Source: Mikania micrantha
Lineage: Eukaryota > Streptophyta > Magnoliopsida > Asterales > Asteraceae
DNA length: 64,000 nucleotides
Direction: 5' to 3'
NCBI GenBank assembly: GCA_009363875.1
Contig: CM018683.1
Coordinates: forward strand, 41,686,804-41,750,803
Shown: piece after piece, positions 1-12,352 of the stretch
Position numbering within the stretch: position 1 is the stretch's first letter
How the letters are laid out: the number at the start of each line of letters is the position of its first letter
Made by a program: the position numbers and the translations under genes
Notes under the pieces: generated by a model
Told to the model about the DNA's origin: nothing
Databases searched by the model: none
The model's input: the letters and a program-made list of their open reading frames with translations, nothing else

Positions 1-547
1 TGAATATGGTATGATCTATACATATCCTTAGACCTAAGGAGCATATTAGAACTGACATTAGTCTAAGGTCGTTCTTTGATCTTATCTAACGATGTTCTGA
101 AAATGGGCGGTAATAAGGATATTTGATTGGGAATGGTTCTGAAACTAAGTGGGAGTTGTATGCTGCCGAAGGGATTCTATACTCTTATATGATTAAGAGA
201 TGATATTCTGGCGCCCTCGTTAATTTAAACTGGTGTAAATGCATGGCCGTGCTCAAACTAAGAGTAGTTTGTTAGACCATTTTAAATTGGAGAACGAGAA
301 TCAGAATGTTTGAACAACATATGAGAATGAAATGTGATCCATGTCTCATGTTCAAAGAATATCAATTAGAAAGGATAAATAGATAAAGGTTACCATGGCT
401 ATAATTTTAGTTAAGTAAAGGGTTACTTGAACTAAAAGTTTAGTTGACTTTAGAAGTCATACCCTGCTAGGGGCAGCGCGATGCAGCTAGGTGTCCAACA
501 CTGTCTACATTGAATGAATTATGCGATGAATCGTCCAAGTGGGAGTC
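1..547 (+). mobile_element. 3' internal end of an upstream Ty1/copia copy
   Basis: This stretch matches 10349-10895 base for base as far as I could compare by eye. That later segment is the non-coding tail between pol and the 3' LTR of the copia element. It ends in the same purine-rich tract (AAGTGGGAG) directly before an LTR. An internal region therefore lies on the left of the LTR at 548, and its own gag, pol and left LTR lie outside the window. Confidence 0.85.
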
Positions 548-1435
548 TGTTGGATATATGATGTCCGATCATCGATAATATCAACGTTACTATCGGGGTA
601 CGATCCAAAGAGTTACACTTTGGAAGATAGTAATGCGATTATGTCTAAAATTTGTTTTAGACGTATTCAATTTCACGAATTATATAAAGTGGAGTGTTAT
701 TATTATTTGTGAAATAATAATAATATTGGAGGAATTAATTATTGTGATAATTAATTATAATTAAATTGATAAAGTTTAATTAGTTAAACTTTAGACGTTT
801 AATTAAATATTACTAACTAGTTGTTAGTTAGTAATATGGAGATTAGTAATTAAATTGTTTAATTACTAAAAGAAGTTAATTAAATTAAAAGAGTTTAATT
901 TAAATTAACATGTGAAATAAAAGGTGAGAAACCAATTTTGAATTGGTAGTCAAAAGATCCTATTTTTGTGGATCTAATTTTGACTTTAAAAAGGAGATCA
1001 AACTTGATATTTCACACAATTCTTTCACCCACTCTCCCACTTCTCCTCTTGGTGGCCGAACCCCCTCCTCCCCTCTCCTCTTGGTTTCGGCCACACACCA
1101 CCAAGCACCACCACACCATAGTCGAGCCACCGAGGGTGGTTTTGGAATACGCGGTTGTTGCGGTGATACACGATAGAGATCGTGGTTCGTGATTCAAGTC
1201 ATCTAGCGAGACTACTATCGAATCCAAGGTGTGTTTTTGGAGGTTCTTCATTGAGGTCAATTCTAAACACCCTATGGTTGTTTTTGTTTATTCGTATGTA
1301 ACTGGATTCCTGTTTTTGGGAATTTTGTTTATGAAACAAAATGTGTAACCTAATCGCTTCCGCTATCGTAAAATCTGATTTTATAATTAATATGATTAAT
1401 TAAAAAGTTTAAAATGGTTACTACAATTCCCAACA
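548..1435 (+). repeat. Ty1/copia LTR, shared by two tandem internal regions
   Basis: The LTR starts TGTTGGATATATG and ends ATTCCCAACA, so it has TG...CA ends with the short inverted repeat TGTTGG/CCAACA. It is 888 bp. It recurs at 10896-11452 plus 15612-15947 with five substitutions by eye. A purine tract lies just before it and a primer-binding site just after. It serves as the 3' LTR of the upstream copy and the 5' LTR of the copy that follows. Confidence 0.92.
681..688 (+). promoter_or_regulatory. Candidate TATA box of the copia LTR
   Basis: TATATAAA lies 133 bp into the LTR and is the best TATA match in it. The same sequence is present in the 3' LTR near 11029. Its use as a core promoter is inferred from position and consensus only. 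Confidence 0.4.
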
Positions 1436-1436
1436 G

Positions 1437-1449
1437 TGGCATCAAAGCC
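1437..1449 (+). other. Copia primer-binding site (initiator Met tRNA type)
   Basis: TGGCATCAAAGCC begins one base after the LTR. It resembles the TGGTATCAGAGCC used by most plant LTR elements, complementary to the 3' end of initiator Met tRNA, with two mismatches. The mismatches may be lineage-specific or decay. Confidence 0.8.
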
Positions 1450-2746
1450 GCTTTTACACGCGAATAAACATTTTGTTAATCGATCTTGTGTTTTATTTGT
1501 CAAAAGCGTTTTGTTTGACAAAAGATCGAGCATTTGATTGTTTGATTGTGACTATGATGATTTGAGCCCTAGGTTTTACCCATTTGAATGGTTGTAATGT
1601 TTTGGTTTTTCATTTTTGATTGGATGTATTATTTACGGGTATTTGGACCAGATGTAATAGATTAGATTTCTATTTTTTGTAAATAGAAAGAATTTATTTA
1701 TGTAACCGATCAAATGGATTTGAAGACCAAAATGAAGACATTCAGGGAGCATGAAGATAGAGATCTTGGATCAAGTGGGAGATTACAATCAAGGCGTTGA
1801 TTTGTAAACCCTAGCCCTAATTCGGTTTACGTTTAATGGCTCGAACGAAACCGAATAAATTAGATTATGGCTTAAATCATAGTTATATATTTTGTTGTTT
1901 GTGGTTGTGAATATTTAGGAAATATGAAACTAACAAAAACAAAATATTTGTCTCAATTTTAAAAACAATAGTAAACATAAAAGGAGTTTTATAATTACTA
2001 TAAAGGCAATTAAATAAAAGGTTGTTTTATTTAAACAATAAAACATATTATAAAGTAAAAGTGTTTATTTTATAATAATATTTTAAACTTGTTAGTTTAA
2101 AATCGGTTCGCGTAAACTACCGACTTAGATTAAAATAGGGTATATAAAATTAATCGATTCGAGTGTTTGAAAGGAGTTTCAAGCAAACGCAAACCATATG
2201 TAAAATTGGATTTTACTAAAAGAAATTGCACGACTTGTTTCATGCTACAAGTTGTCCAATATGTTTTTGACCCGAATGGTAAATAAACATAAAAGAAATC
2301 CCAATTATTAAAAAATGGATATTCTGCACCATCCTTAATGAGTAACACTTTAACCAATTTATCCGAACCCTCGGTGTTAGAGATTTACTCTGCATCCGGG
2401 CCTATGGTTTTGGTAAAAGGAAAAATCACGATTCCTAAGTTACTTAGGCCGGTTTTTCAGTTACAAATTAAGGAGGAATATCACTTAAAGAGTTAAGAAG
2501 GTGCAGTTGGGGTTAAACGTACAAATGGTTGACTATACCAGTCAACCAGCCCCAAAACCGAGAGTTGTGTGGAGAAACAATTGGTAATCGTTACCTACCT
2601 GTCTAGTCATAACAATGGAGAGCGCTAAAGCCATTCATTGATTATAACAAAGCAGGATCTCATTCCTAATAAAATATTTATGTATGGGTCATAATATAAT
2701 TAGGACAAGCATGAAAATACTAAATTCGATAATGTTGAAATTGTAG
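1450..2746 (+). other. Copia 5' leader, no gene
   Basis: About 1.3 kb of AT-rich sequence lies between the primer-binding site and the gag start. Open frames here are short and unconvincing. A long untranslated leader of this kind, normally carrying packaging signals, is usual in plant copia elements. I see no specific motif. Confidence 0.6.
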
Positions 2747-3405
2747 ATGTCTGCTGACACAAACTCCACTAATTCCTCGTTTACTCTTAAGTCTATCCTT
2801 GAGAAGGATAAGCTCAACAACTCCAACTTCATGGATTGGTATCGTAACCTGAGAATTGTTCTCAGTGCCGACAACAAGTTGTATGTCCTTGAGACACCAA
2901 TCCCAGAAGAACCTGTGAATGCTACGGGTGCAGCCCATAAAGCCTATGACAAACATGTAGATGATTCTGTCAAGGTTTCTTGCTTGATGCTTGCTTCCAT
3001 GATTCCAGAACTCCAAAAGAGTCTGGAACACATAAAGGCATATGAAATGATTCAGCATCTGTTGGAAATGTTTCAGCAACACAGTCGACATGAACGCTTT
3101 AAAGTGATAAGATCACTCTTAGGTTGTCACATGCAAGAAGGTTCTTCGGTTAGTACTCATGTACTAAAGATGAATGGTTTCATTGATCATCTAGCACGTC
3201 TTGAGTGTCCACTGACAAATGAATTAGCTGGGGATATAATCCTCAATTCATTTCCAAAGTCATATGACCAGTTCACTTTGAAGTATAATATGAATGCTTG
3301 GAACAAGATTATCCCAGAGTTGCATATGATGCTTAAAACTGCTGAGATGAATATACCAGGCTCTAACAAAGCTAGTTCAGTGCTGATGATCAAAGGGGGT
3401 CGAGT
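2747..3405 (+). pseudogene. Copia gag, 3'-truncated (UBN2-type)
   Basis: The frame starts at the ATG at 2747 and gives about 220 gag residues before foreign sequence takes over near 3400. It shows the plant copia gag plan: a short Ser/Thr-rich start, the FMDWYRNLR motif near residue 28, a helical UBN2-like middle (residues about 60-180) and the AEMNIPGS segment near its end. Gag forms the virus-like particle in the cytoplasm. The zinc knuckle and the start of protease, which should follow, are missing: the sequence passes into a giant LTR fragment and copia coding resumes only at 6983. The few residues before the frame's stop at 3448 belong to that insertion. The element cannot make a complete Gag. 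Confidence 0.85.
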
Positions 3406-3844
3406 TGAAAAGAAACTATTTTATTTAATTTATAACACACGCGCGTAACGTGCCGGAAACACGACAAAAACGCGAACCGAGCAACCGAAACGAACCCGAA
3501 TACCCTCGAGGTATTTAAACACTAATTGATGGCATTTATTTCACTTTTCTCCAACCTCTCTCTCTAAAATCCTCTCAAACCCGTCACCCTTTTTTCCACT
3601 TCCATTTTCAACTTCCAACCACAAGATCTCTCTCATTTGTGGATGAAATCAAGCAAGCTTGGTGTCTAAACGAAGGTCTCGAGCTTCTCTATCACAAAGT
3701 ACAGCCGATCTAGCATTTTATCCAGCCATCTTTAAGGTATGGAGCTAAGAATAACATGGAAAATAGGGTTTTCGTGACCCCTTTTTTTGTTCATCACACC
3801 CAAATCGGCTAACCATCTTGTCACTTGACCCACCCGACCTCGAA

Positions 3845-4390
3845 ACCTCACCCGAGCATAACATCACCATGGGGGTTGCATGGCCAAAGCTCGAACCAGA
3901 ATAGGGATGAACAGGTTAGTGGGGAACGAACCTGTTAACACAGCCACGGCCGAACCCTAGGGTTTCCCGAACCCATGCACGAACCTGTTGATGTCATAGC
4001 AGCTGAACCCATCAACCTCTAGGCGAACCTCTCATCAACAGTGGACCATGCCTGCGAACTCATGCTCATTCACCGAACCTTCCCTGGTTAGCCGAACTCA
4101 TGCGGGCCCAAACTCACGAACCTTGGCTGCCTGATCAACCGAACATGCTTGGCCGCCACTTAGCTCAACGAACCTTGGTCAAGTGGCCGAACCTTGCTGT
4201 GGCAGACCTGTGTGCGAACCTTAGACAGAAGCATGGCAGGCGAACCCTCCCTTCATTCACGAACCTTTAAGCATAGCATGGCCGAACCTTGTTTTCATTC
4301 AGGCGAACCATTTCATTTGATGATCACTAGCCGAACCATAGGGCCAGCCGAACCCACCCACACTAGGGCCGAACCTAGGACCTCTGCATG
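3845..4390 (+). repeat. CGAACCT-word-rich tract of the giant LTR
   Basis: More than 20 occurrences of CGAAC(C/T), often as GCCGAACCT or ACGAACCT, sit in about 540 bp with irregular spacing. A similar tract occurs in the solo LTR at 24240-41704 (25800-26115 and 40107-40190, opposite strand), and a CGAAT-based one at 13950-14560. Open frames across it (4194-4391, 4388-4735) look like by-products of the repeat. Confidence 0.65.
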
Positions 4391-5589
4391 AAAAGGTTCG
4401 CTGGGATGGAAGACTTAACCGGTTTTCCTTCTCAGCCGAGATATATTATAGCCCAACTCCTTGCAACAACCATAAGATTAGGTGGGCCTAGTTCATTTAT
4501 CTCAACCCAACATCATATCGTTGACATGCTCACTCTCGGCCCATGCAAAAACACTAACCGGCCCAAGTGTCTTCCGGTCCAACCCAATTGTTTGACCCAT
4601 TTTATCCTATGCGGACCAACACGCATATCCGGCCCACACACATATCGTTTATGGGCCCATTTGCACATAAGTGATCCAATGGATTATCTGGCCCAACAGA
4701 TGCAAGATGTAAGAAACACATTAATGAACGATTAACAACCAATGATGAAATCATATGTTAAATTATCCTTTTAGGTGTGCAAAGGTGATGATAATATGTT
4801 TATGAAAAACATGCAAATACTTAAAGTTAGGATTAAAAGTTGTGACTTTTAAAACCAAGCTCTAAGTTGAGACATTTCAAACTATGAAAGGGAATCAATA
4901 TTACTTTATGTAATATGGAAAATTTTGGGTCGGATAATGAACAAGACTCACAAGTGCTAGCTAACTCTAGGGCTAACACGTACACGCACACAAGTCACTA
5001 CAACGAATACTTATAAGTTACAAACTATATGAAATTAATACAGGATCTTGAACATTACAACAAGTACAAACAAAGAGCGCGTGTATTTAGAGTCTTTACT
5101 TAGTCAACCACTACAAACACAAAGTGAGTTCATTTGTCCCTTTTCAAACTTATTTGTTTTACTTCGGGACTGAGAAGCATGTTATACATTTTAAACAAAT
5201 GATTTATAAAATGCTTTTATACTTATTCTTGATGCTTATGCTACAAACTTGAAGCTTAAACTAGATGCTTAATGCTTATGCTATAAACTCTATGCTTAAA
5301 CCATACGCTTGATGCTTATGCTATAAACTATATGCTTAAACTACATACTCGATGCTAAAGCTTGAACACTTATACTAAATGCTAACTCTACATGCTAACA
5401 CTAGATGCTAATGCTACATGCTAATACTAAATACTAATGCTACATGCAAACTCCATATGCTAAAGCTACAAATTGATGCTACAAGCTTATGATTATATGA
5501 TAATGCTACATACCTACATGCTAATTGCTTAAAACTATGGATGCTTTAAACACTTGTACGCTTATATGCTTGTCATGCTAAAACAACGG

Positions 5590-6065
5590 TTTGGTCTCTC
5601 AGTGCTTGCCTTACCGGTTGTGAAGCTATTTGAATGCTATAAACTTGAATGCTAAAACTATCGACTATAGTAGAACATACCAAATTGGCCTCTCAGTGCT
5701 TGCCTTGGGGTGTTCTTCATAGTTGGGACTTGAAGGAACAGACCGTTGGCCTCTCAGTGCTTGCCATAGGGTGACCTTCATAGTCATGACTTGAGGAGTA
5801 GACTAATGGCCTCTCAATGCTTGCCATACAGTGATTCCTCAATGTTCACTCATGCTATAACTTAAACATAATGCTAAAGCTAATGGCTATTTTGGAATGG
5901 ACCTACTGGCCTCTCAGTGCTTGCCAGGGGGTGTTCTTGTAGCTATGACTATTGTAGATCAGACAGTTTGGCCTCTCAGTGCTTGCCAAAAAGGGTGTTC
6001 TACATAGTCAGGATTCTGAGGAGTAGACTGATGGTCTCTCAGTGCTTGCCATACAGTGATTCCTC
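5590..6065 (+). repeat. Minisatellite, about 57-62 bp unit, 7 copies
   Basis: The word CTCTCAGTGCTTGCC (one copy has CTCTCAATG) recurs seven times, beginning near 5596, 5692, 5751, 5811, 5911, 5971 and 6034. Spacing is about 60 bp with two longer gaps. Spacers share a weak TTCATAGT..GACTTGAGGAGTAGACT pattern. An irregular ATGCTA/ATGCTT repeat precedes it at 5220-5560. Confidence 0.85.
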
Positions 6066-6115
6066 ATTTTCCACTCATGTTGCAAACTTAACAGGATGCT
6101 AAAGCTATGAACGAA

Positions 6116-6545
6116 ATGGATGGTAGGTAAGACGCTTAATTATCATTAACAACAATGTCCTATGTGGCTTAGTATGTGGTGGGACGGCGTCTGGGCGGGT
6201 TGTAGGCTCGACTCAGGGGTATGCCCTATATATAAGCATACCGAACTGGATGATACAGGTGGTGTTAATGAGATTAAGGTTGTTACCGAAGGGATTTGGG
6301 AATGCTATTGGGTAGATAACTTAGACTTCTAAACATGATGCTTAAAACTAGGATAGAATTGAATGGTAGGTAGAATGCTTAATTATCATTAACAGCAATG
6401 TCCTATGTGACTTAGTATGTGGTGGGACGGCGTCTGGGCGGGTTGTAGGCTCGACTTAGGGGTATGCCCTATATATAAGCATACCGAGTTGGATGATACA
6501 GGTGGTGTTAATGAGGTTAAGGTTTTACCGAAGAGGTTTGCAAAA
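6116..6545 (+). repeat. Direct duplication of a 245-bp LTR segment
   Basis: A block containing CTTAATTATCATTAAC, GGTGGGACGGCGTCTGGG and CCCTATATATAAGCATACC occurs twice, starting near 6116 and 6361, with a few substitutions. The solo LTR at 11453 carries one copy on the other strand (11880-12060), so the doubling is specific to this copy. Confidence 0.85.
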
Positions 6546-6982
6546 GCTATTTTTCAAATACTAAAACTATATGAACTCACCAACCATTGTGTTGACTCTG
6601 TTTTCTTACATGTTTTCTCAGGTAATGCACAGGATTAAGCTAAAGCTCAGGATTGCATACTAGGATGCCAAATAGCTGACCTAGTAGATTTTTGGAAAGC
6701 ACATACTTTGTTATTGATGCGAGTCACTTTTGTTATCTTGTACAGATGCAAGATAGTAACATTTGATTCTTTTGATAGGTTTACTTAGTTAAATTACTAA
6801 CTATTGATTATTGTAATTTAACTTTGTAATCCTAGTTTAATGTTATTGTGCTTTAGTTATTCTTAACATTGATGCTATGTAAAACAATCTGATCATCAAG
6901 ATTATCACTCACGATATTGCGCCCCGAGAACCTTCCGCCCGACGGGGACTCCGATCCAACCCCGCTGGCTCGGGGTGTGACA

Positions 6983-9900
6983 TGCAATGATTTGCAGGGA
7001 CTAAGGAAGGTTAGGAAGCTGAAAACAGGCGACCTGGAACTCCATGTGGGAAATGGACAAAAGGTTGCATTTAAGGCAGTAAGAGAATATGTTCTTTTAC
7101 TACCTAATGGTTTAGAACTTGTTTAGAACAATGTTTGTTTTATTCCTAGTTTGACTAGTAATATCGTTTCAGTTTCAGCTTTGTACGAACATGGCTTTAA
7201 GTATGCTTTTAATGACAATGGTTATTTTTGTGCATATTTGAATGGTGTGTTTTATTTTGATGCAAAGCCTCATTGTGGAATCTATCAGATAGATGTCCAT
7301 GCTTATAACGAAATATACAATATCTCCAATAAACGTATGAAATTGGATTTCAATGATACGTACTTATGGCATTGTAGGCTTGGACATATTAACAAGAATC
7401 GCATGAAGAAACTCCAAACCTCAGGAATATTAGATTCAACTGGTTCGGAATCTTTTGATGAATGCGAATCATGTTTAAGTGGAAAGTTGACTAAACAACC
7501 CTTTAAAGGGAATAGTCAAAAAGCCGAAGATCTACTTGAGATAATACATTAAGATGTATGTGGTCCATTCAGAACCACTGCCAGAAATGGAGAGAGATAC
7601 TTTGTTACATTTACTGATGATTTAAGTAGATATGGGTATGTTTATCTTATGAAGCAAAAACGTGAAACGTTTGAAATGTTCAAGCGATACCAAAACGAAG
7701 TACAAAATCAGTTAGGTAGAACGATTAAGATACTTCGATCGGATCGAGGAGGTGAATATCTTAGTCAAGAATTTGATGAACATCTGACAAATTGTGGAAT
7801 TGTTGCACAACTTACTCCCCCTGGAACACCACAGTTAAACGGTGTGTCTGAAAGGAGGAATCGAACTCTATTAGATATGGTTCAATCAATGATGTGTCGT
7901 ACAAACTTACCTCACTCCTTTTGGAGTTTTGCTCTTGTAACCGCCGCACGAATTGTTAACTTAGCTCCAACAAAGAAAGTTGAAAAGAAACCATATGAGA
8001 TATGGCATGGGAATAAACCCAATATGTCTTATCTTAAGGTATGGGGATGTAATGCATATGTTACACGAGAGTCTCAAGACAAACTAGATCCCCGAGGCGA
8101 TAAAGTAGTTTTCGTCGGATACCCTAAGAGAATCGGTTATTATTTCTACAATCCCAATGAAAATCGTGTTTTCATTAAGAGGAGAGCTACCTTTTTGGAA
8201 AAGGAACTATTAGCTAGGGGGATTGGAGAAGATAATGTGGATTTCGATGAAATCCGTGAATCTCAAATAACCGATACAATAGCTAGTACATCCAGACAAC
8301 ATAGTGATGTTGAACTTGAATATGAAAGGACTCAAGAGATGGATATAACTCCAAGAATCCGTAGAAGTACTAGGAATCGACATGAACCTGATAGATATAT
8401 TGGACTTCATGAAAATGTCGACAGCTTGATTTATGATCAAGCTGAACCTACTTCTTACAAAGATGCCATTATGGATTCGGAATCCACAAAATGGCAGGAT
8501 GCTATGAATGCAGAGATGCAATCCATGTATGAAAACCATGTATGGGACTTGGTTGAACTTCCTCCCAAGTGTCGGACTGTAGGATGTAAATGGATCTTCA
8601 AAAGGAAGACCGACATGGATGGAAATGTACAAACTTACAAAGCTAGGCTGGTAGCAAAAGGATTCACACAAACTCAAGGTGTTGATTTTGAAGAAACCTT
8701 TTCACCAGTAGCCATGCTTAAATCAATTAGAATCTTATTAGCCATAGCTGCATATTATGACTATGAAATATGGCAAATGGATGTCAAAACCGCATTTCTA
8801 AATGGACACCTTACTGAAGATGTCTATATGGTTCAACCTGAAGGTTTTGTAGATCCAAAGAATTCTAGTAAGGTTTTTAAGTTAAATAAGTCCATTTATG
8901 GACTAAAACAAGCATCTCGGAGTTGGAATATTCGTTTTGATCAGAAAATCAAAGAGTTTGGTTTTATTAAGAACGAAGACGAACCTTGTGTTTACAAGAA
9001 GGCTAGTGGGAGCTATATTACTTTTCTGATCTTGTATGTGGATGACATACTGATCATTGGAAACAGTATACCTATGCTAAAAGATGTTAAATTTTGGTTA
9101 AGTAAATGTTTCACAATGAAAGATCTTGGTGATGTCGCTTATATTCTGGGAATAAAGATCTATAGAGATAGATCTAGACGACTCATTGGGTTAAGTCAAA
9201 GTACATACATTGATAAAGTTCTTAAACGTTTTTCAATGCAAGATTCCAAGAGAGGAACCTTACCCATGGCACACGGTGCAATACTTAGTAGTAGCCAATC
9301 TCCTAAAACTAATGAGGAGAAGAAGAAAATGGAAAGAGTTCCATATGCTTCTGCAATTGGTTCAATTATGTATGCCATGTTATGTACTAGACCCGATGTA
9401 TCATTTGCTTTGAGCATAACAAGTAGATACCATCAAAATCCTGGTGAAAGTCATTGGGCTGCTGTAAAGAACATATTAAAGTACTTACGAAGAACTAAAG
9501 ATATGTTCTTGATCTATGGAGGAATGGAAGAAGAGCTGACTGTAAGGTGTTACACAGACGCTAGCTTCCAAACAGATCGAGATGATTCTCGATCACAATC
9601 GGGGTATGTGTTTACCCTTAATGGTGGAGCTATCACTTGGAGGAGCTCGAAAAAAAGTGTTGCTCAATCCATGACAGAGTCTGAATACATTGCTGCTTCG
9701 GAAGCTGCAAAAGAAGCTGCTTGGATGAAGAAATTCATGACTGATCTCGGTGTGGTTCCTAGTAGTAGGAAACCAATAGAGAGATATTATGTGAGAACAC
9801 TGGTGCCATTGCTCAGGCAAAGGAACCAAGGTCACATCATAGGTCAAAGCACATACTCAGACAGTTTCACTACATTAGGGAAGTAGTGGAAAGAGGAGAC

Positions 9901-10026
9901 ACCAAGATAGACAAAATTGTCACAGATCAAAATCTAGCGGATCCCTTTACTAAGCCTATGCCTCTGTATAAACACGAGGAACATGTTGAGAAGATAGGTC
10001 TTAGGTTTGCTAGTGATTGGATTTGA
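6983..10026 (+). pseudogene. Copia pol (protease remnant, integrase, RT, RNase H), broken
   Basis: Coding resumes just after the protease active site: the CNDLQGL segment is at 6983, with the DTG motif lost upstream. Order is typical of Ty1/copia, with integrase before RT. A GAG-pre-integrase region has an HHCC finger (WHCRLGH about 7369, CESCLSG about 7465). The integrase core has SDRGGEY near 7740 and NGVSERRNRT near 7838. RT (about 8460-9190) carries KARLVAKG and the catalytic YVDD near 9037. RNase H ends at 10026. Stop codons at 7124-7126 (TAG) and 7550-7552 (TAA) and a frameshift near 9787 in RNase H break the frame, so no full polyprotein can be made. The 745-codon frame from 7649 to 9886 remains open. 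Confidence 0.92.
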
Positions 10027-10895
10027 TCTGTAGATAGTATTTGGGTGCTTTCGAATTAAAGTTATATTGGATATTTATTTTGATTTAATGGTTAAATGCG
10101 TAATAAATATTGTTTCTTTATTCGATATTTTGTACGTTTTAGTATCCTTGAATATGGTATTCTAAATGTCCGTAGTCGATCAGATTCATGGGAATCAATC
10201 TGAATTAAGACTACTTGAATGCTTGGTTAGTTTATAAGATAAAAGCTCAAAGGGTTGAGGACCAAGATTCATAGACATACATTAGAGAATGATGTCGGAC
10301 GTAACTCGTTTCAAAACGTTCTTCATGGATCATTGTCATAAGAAGTTTTGAATATGGTATGATCTATACATATCCTTAGACCTAAGGAGCATATTAGAAC
10401 TGACATTAGTCTAAGGTCGTTCTTTGATCTTATCTAACGATGTTCTGAAAATGGGCGGTAATAAGGATATTTGATTGGGAATGGTTCTGAAACTAAGTGG
10501 GAGTTGTATGCTGCCGAAGGGATTCTATACTCTTATATGATTAAGAGATGATATTCTGGCGCCCTCGTTAATTTAAACTGGTGTAAATGCATGGCCGTGC
10601 TCAAACTAAGAGTAGTTTGTTAGACCATTTTAAATTGGAGAACGAGAATCAGAATGTTTGAACAACATATGAGAATGAAATGTGATCCATGTCTCATGTT
10701 CAAAGAATATCAATTAGAAAGGATAAATAGATAAAGGTTACCATGGCTATAATTTTAGTTAAGTAAAGGGTTACTTGAACTAAAAGTTTAGTTGACTTTA
10801 GAAGTCATACCCTGCTAGGGGCAGCGCGATGCAGCTAGGTGTCCAACACTGTCTACATTGAATGAATTATGCGATGAATCGTCCAAGTGGGAGTC
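10027..10895 (+). other. Copia 3' untranslated internal region with polypurine tract
   Basis: These 0.87 kb between the pol stop and the 3' LTR contain no convincing frame. The last 547 bases repeat window bases 1-547. The purine run AAGTGGGAG at 10885-10893, two bases before the LTR, is the plus-strand priming tract. Confidence 0.8.
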
Positions 10896-12352
10896 TGTTG
10901 GATATATGATGTCCGATCATCGATAATATCAACGTTACTATCGGGGTACGATCCAAAGAGTTACACTTTGGAAGATAGTAATGCGATTATGTCTAAAATT
11001 TGTTTTAGACGTATTCAATTTCACGAATTATATAAAGTGGAGTGTTATTATTATTTGTGAAATAATAATAATATTGGAGGAATTAATTATTGTGATAATT
11101 AATTATAATTAAATTGATAAAGTTTAATTAGTTAAACTTTAGACGTTTAATTAAATATTACTAACTAGTTGTTAGTTAGTAATATGGAGATTAGTAATTA
11201 AATTGTTTAATTACTAAAAGAAGTTAATTAAATTAAAAGAGTTTAATTTAAATTAACATGTGAAATAAAAGGTGAGAAACCAATTTTGAATTGGTAGTCA
11301 AAAGATCCTATTTTTGTGGATCTAATTTTGACTTTAAAAAGGAGATCAAACTTGATATTTCACACAATTCTTTCACCCACTCTCCCACTTCTCCTCTTGG
11401 TGGCCGAACCTCCTCCTCCCCTCTCCTCTTGGTTTCGGCCACACACCACCAATGTCACACCCCGAGCCGGCGGGATATGATCGGTTGTCCCGTCGGGCGG
11501 AAGGTTCCCGAGGCGCGATATCGTGAGTGATAATCGTGATGATCAGATTGTTTACATTGCACATGATATAACTGAGAAATGCTAAATATAATAGAATTAC
11601 AAAGTTAAATTACATCAGTATTGTTTATAATTTAACAATGTAAATCTACCATCAACATCATAAATTTTCTATCTTGTATTTACACAAGATATACAAAATA
11701 ATTCATATAATGATGTCTTCAAAAATATGCAGGTCCAAAATACTAAGTCTTCTATCTGAAGTCCTAGTCCCAAAGGAAATAACTCCTTAGTTGACCTGTT
11801 CGTCACCTGAGAAGTCATGCAAAAATAAAGTCAACACATGGTTGGTGAGTTCATATAGTTTTGTAAATGGAAATGATTTGATAACCTCTTCCGGTAAAGA
11901 CCCTAACCTCATTAACATCACCTGCATCATCCAGATCGGTATGCTTATATATAGGGCATACCCCTGGGTCAAGGCTACAACCCCGCCCAGACGCCATCCC
12001 ACCACATACTAACCCGCATAGGACATTGATGTTAATGATAATTAAGCATTTTTACCTAACACACCTCTGATTTAGATTATGATTTCCCAAAACTTGATTT
12101 ACCTTTGATTCTCTTGATTTTGAACATAGATACATGATTTCCCAAATCAGTGATATTAGTAAAATGTCAACTATTTAATTAAATAATTAAATAAAACATT
12201 TAAATGCAACTAAGACATGATGATTGGGCCTTATTTAACTCAATCAATTAGACTTAGTTGTAGGTGGTTGTCCAAGTTGTAACCTCTCACACGTGACCCA
12301 TACCAGGCATAACTCACAAGGAGTATACCTGGGCGTGACGGGATTTTAATGA

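Larger units (their letters stand above)
3400..6982 (+). mobile_element. Truncated giant solo LTR (Ty3/gypsy type), sense +
   Basis: The right end GGGGTGTGACA at 6982 matches the reverse complement of the left end of the solo LTR at 11453 (TGTCACACCCC). Internal blocks also match that element in reverse: the GTCTGGGCGGG block, the CCTATATATAAGCATACC block and the CT-rich leader near 3550. The outer 5' part (roughly 0.6 kb by comparison with 11453-15611) is absent, no target duplication is found and no gag or pol lies inside. A TATTTAAA near 3512 followed by a CTCTCTCT leader suggests + strand transcription. The left boundary is known only to about 30 bp. Confidence 0.75.

Noticed and set aside
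943..1260. Overlapping frames on both strands of the copia LTR
   Set aside because: They lie inside an LTR, overlap each other, recur in the 3' LTR and resemble nothing.
4194..4735. Two frames rich in EP and HT
   Set aside because: By-products of the CGAACCT tract; no start context or known domain.
8210..8677. 155-codon frame on - within copia pol
   Set aside because: Antisense shadow of integrase/RT coding sequence.
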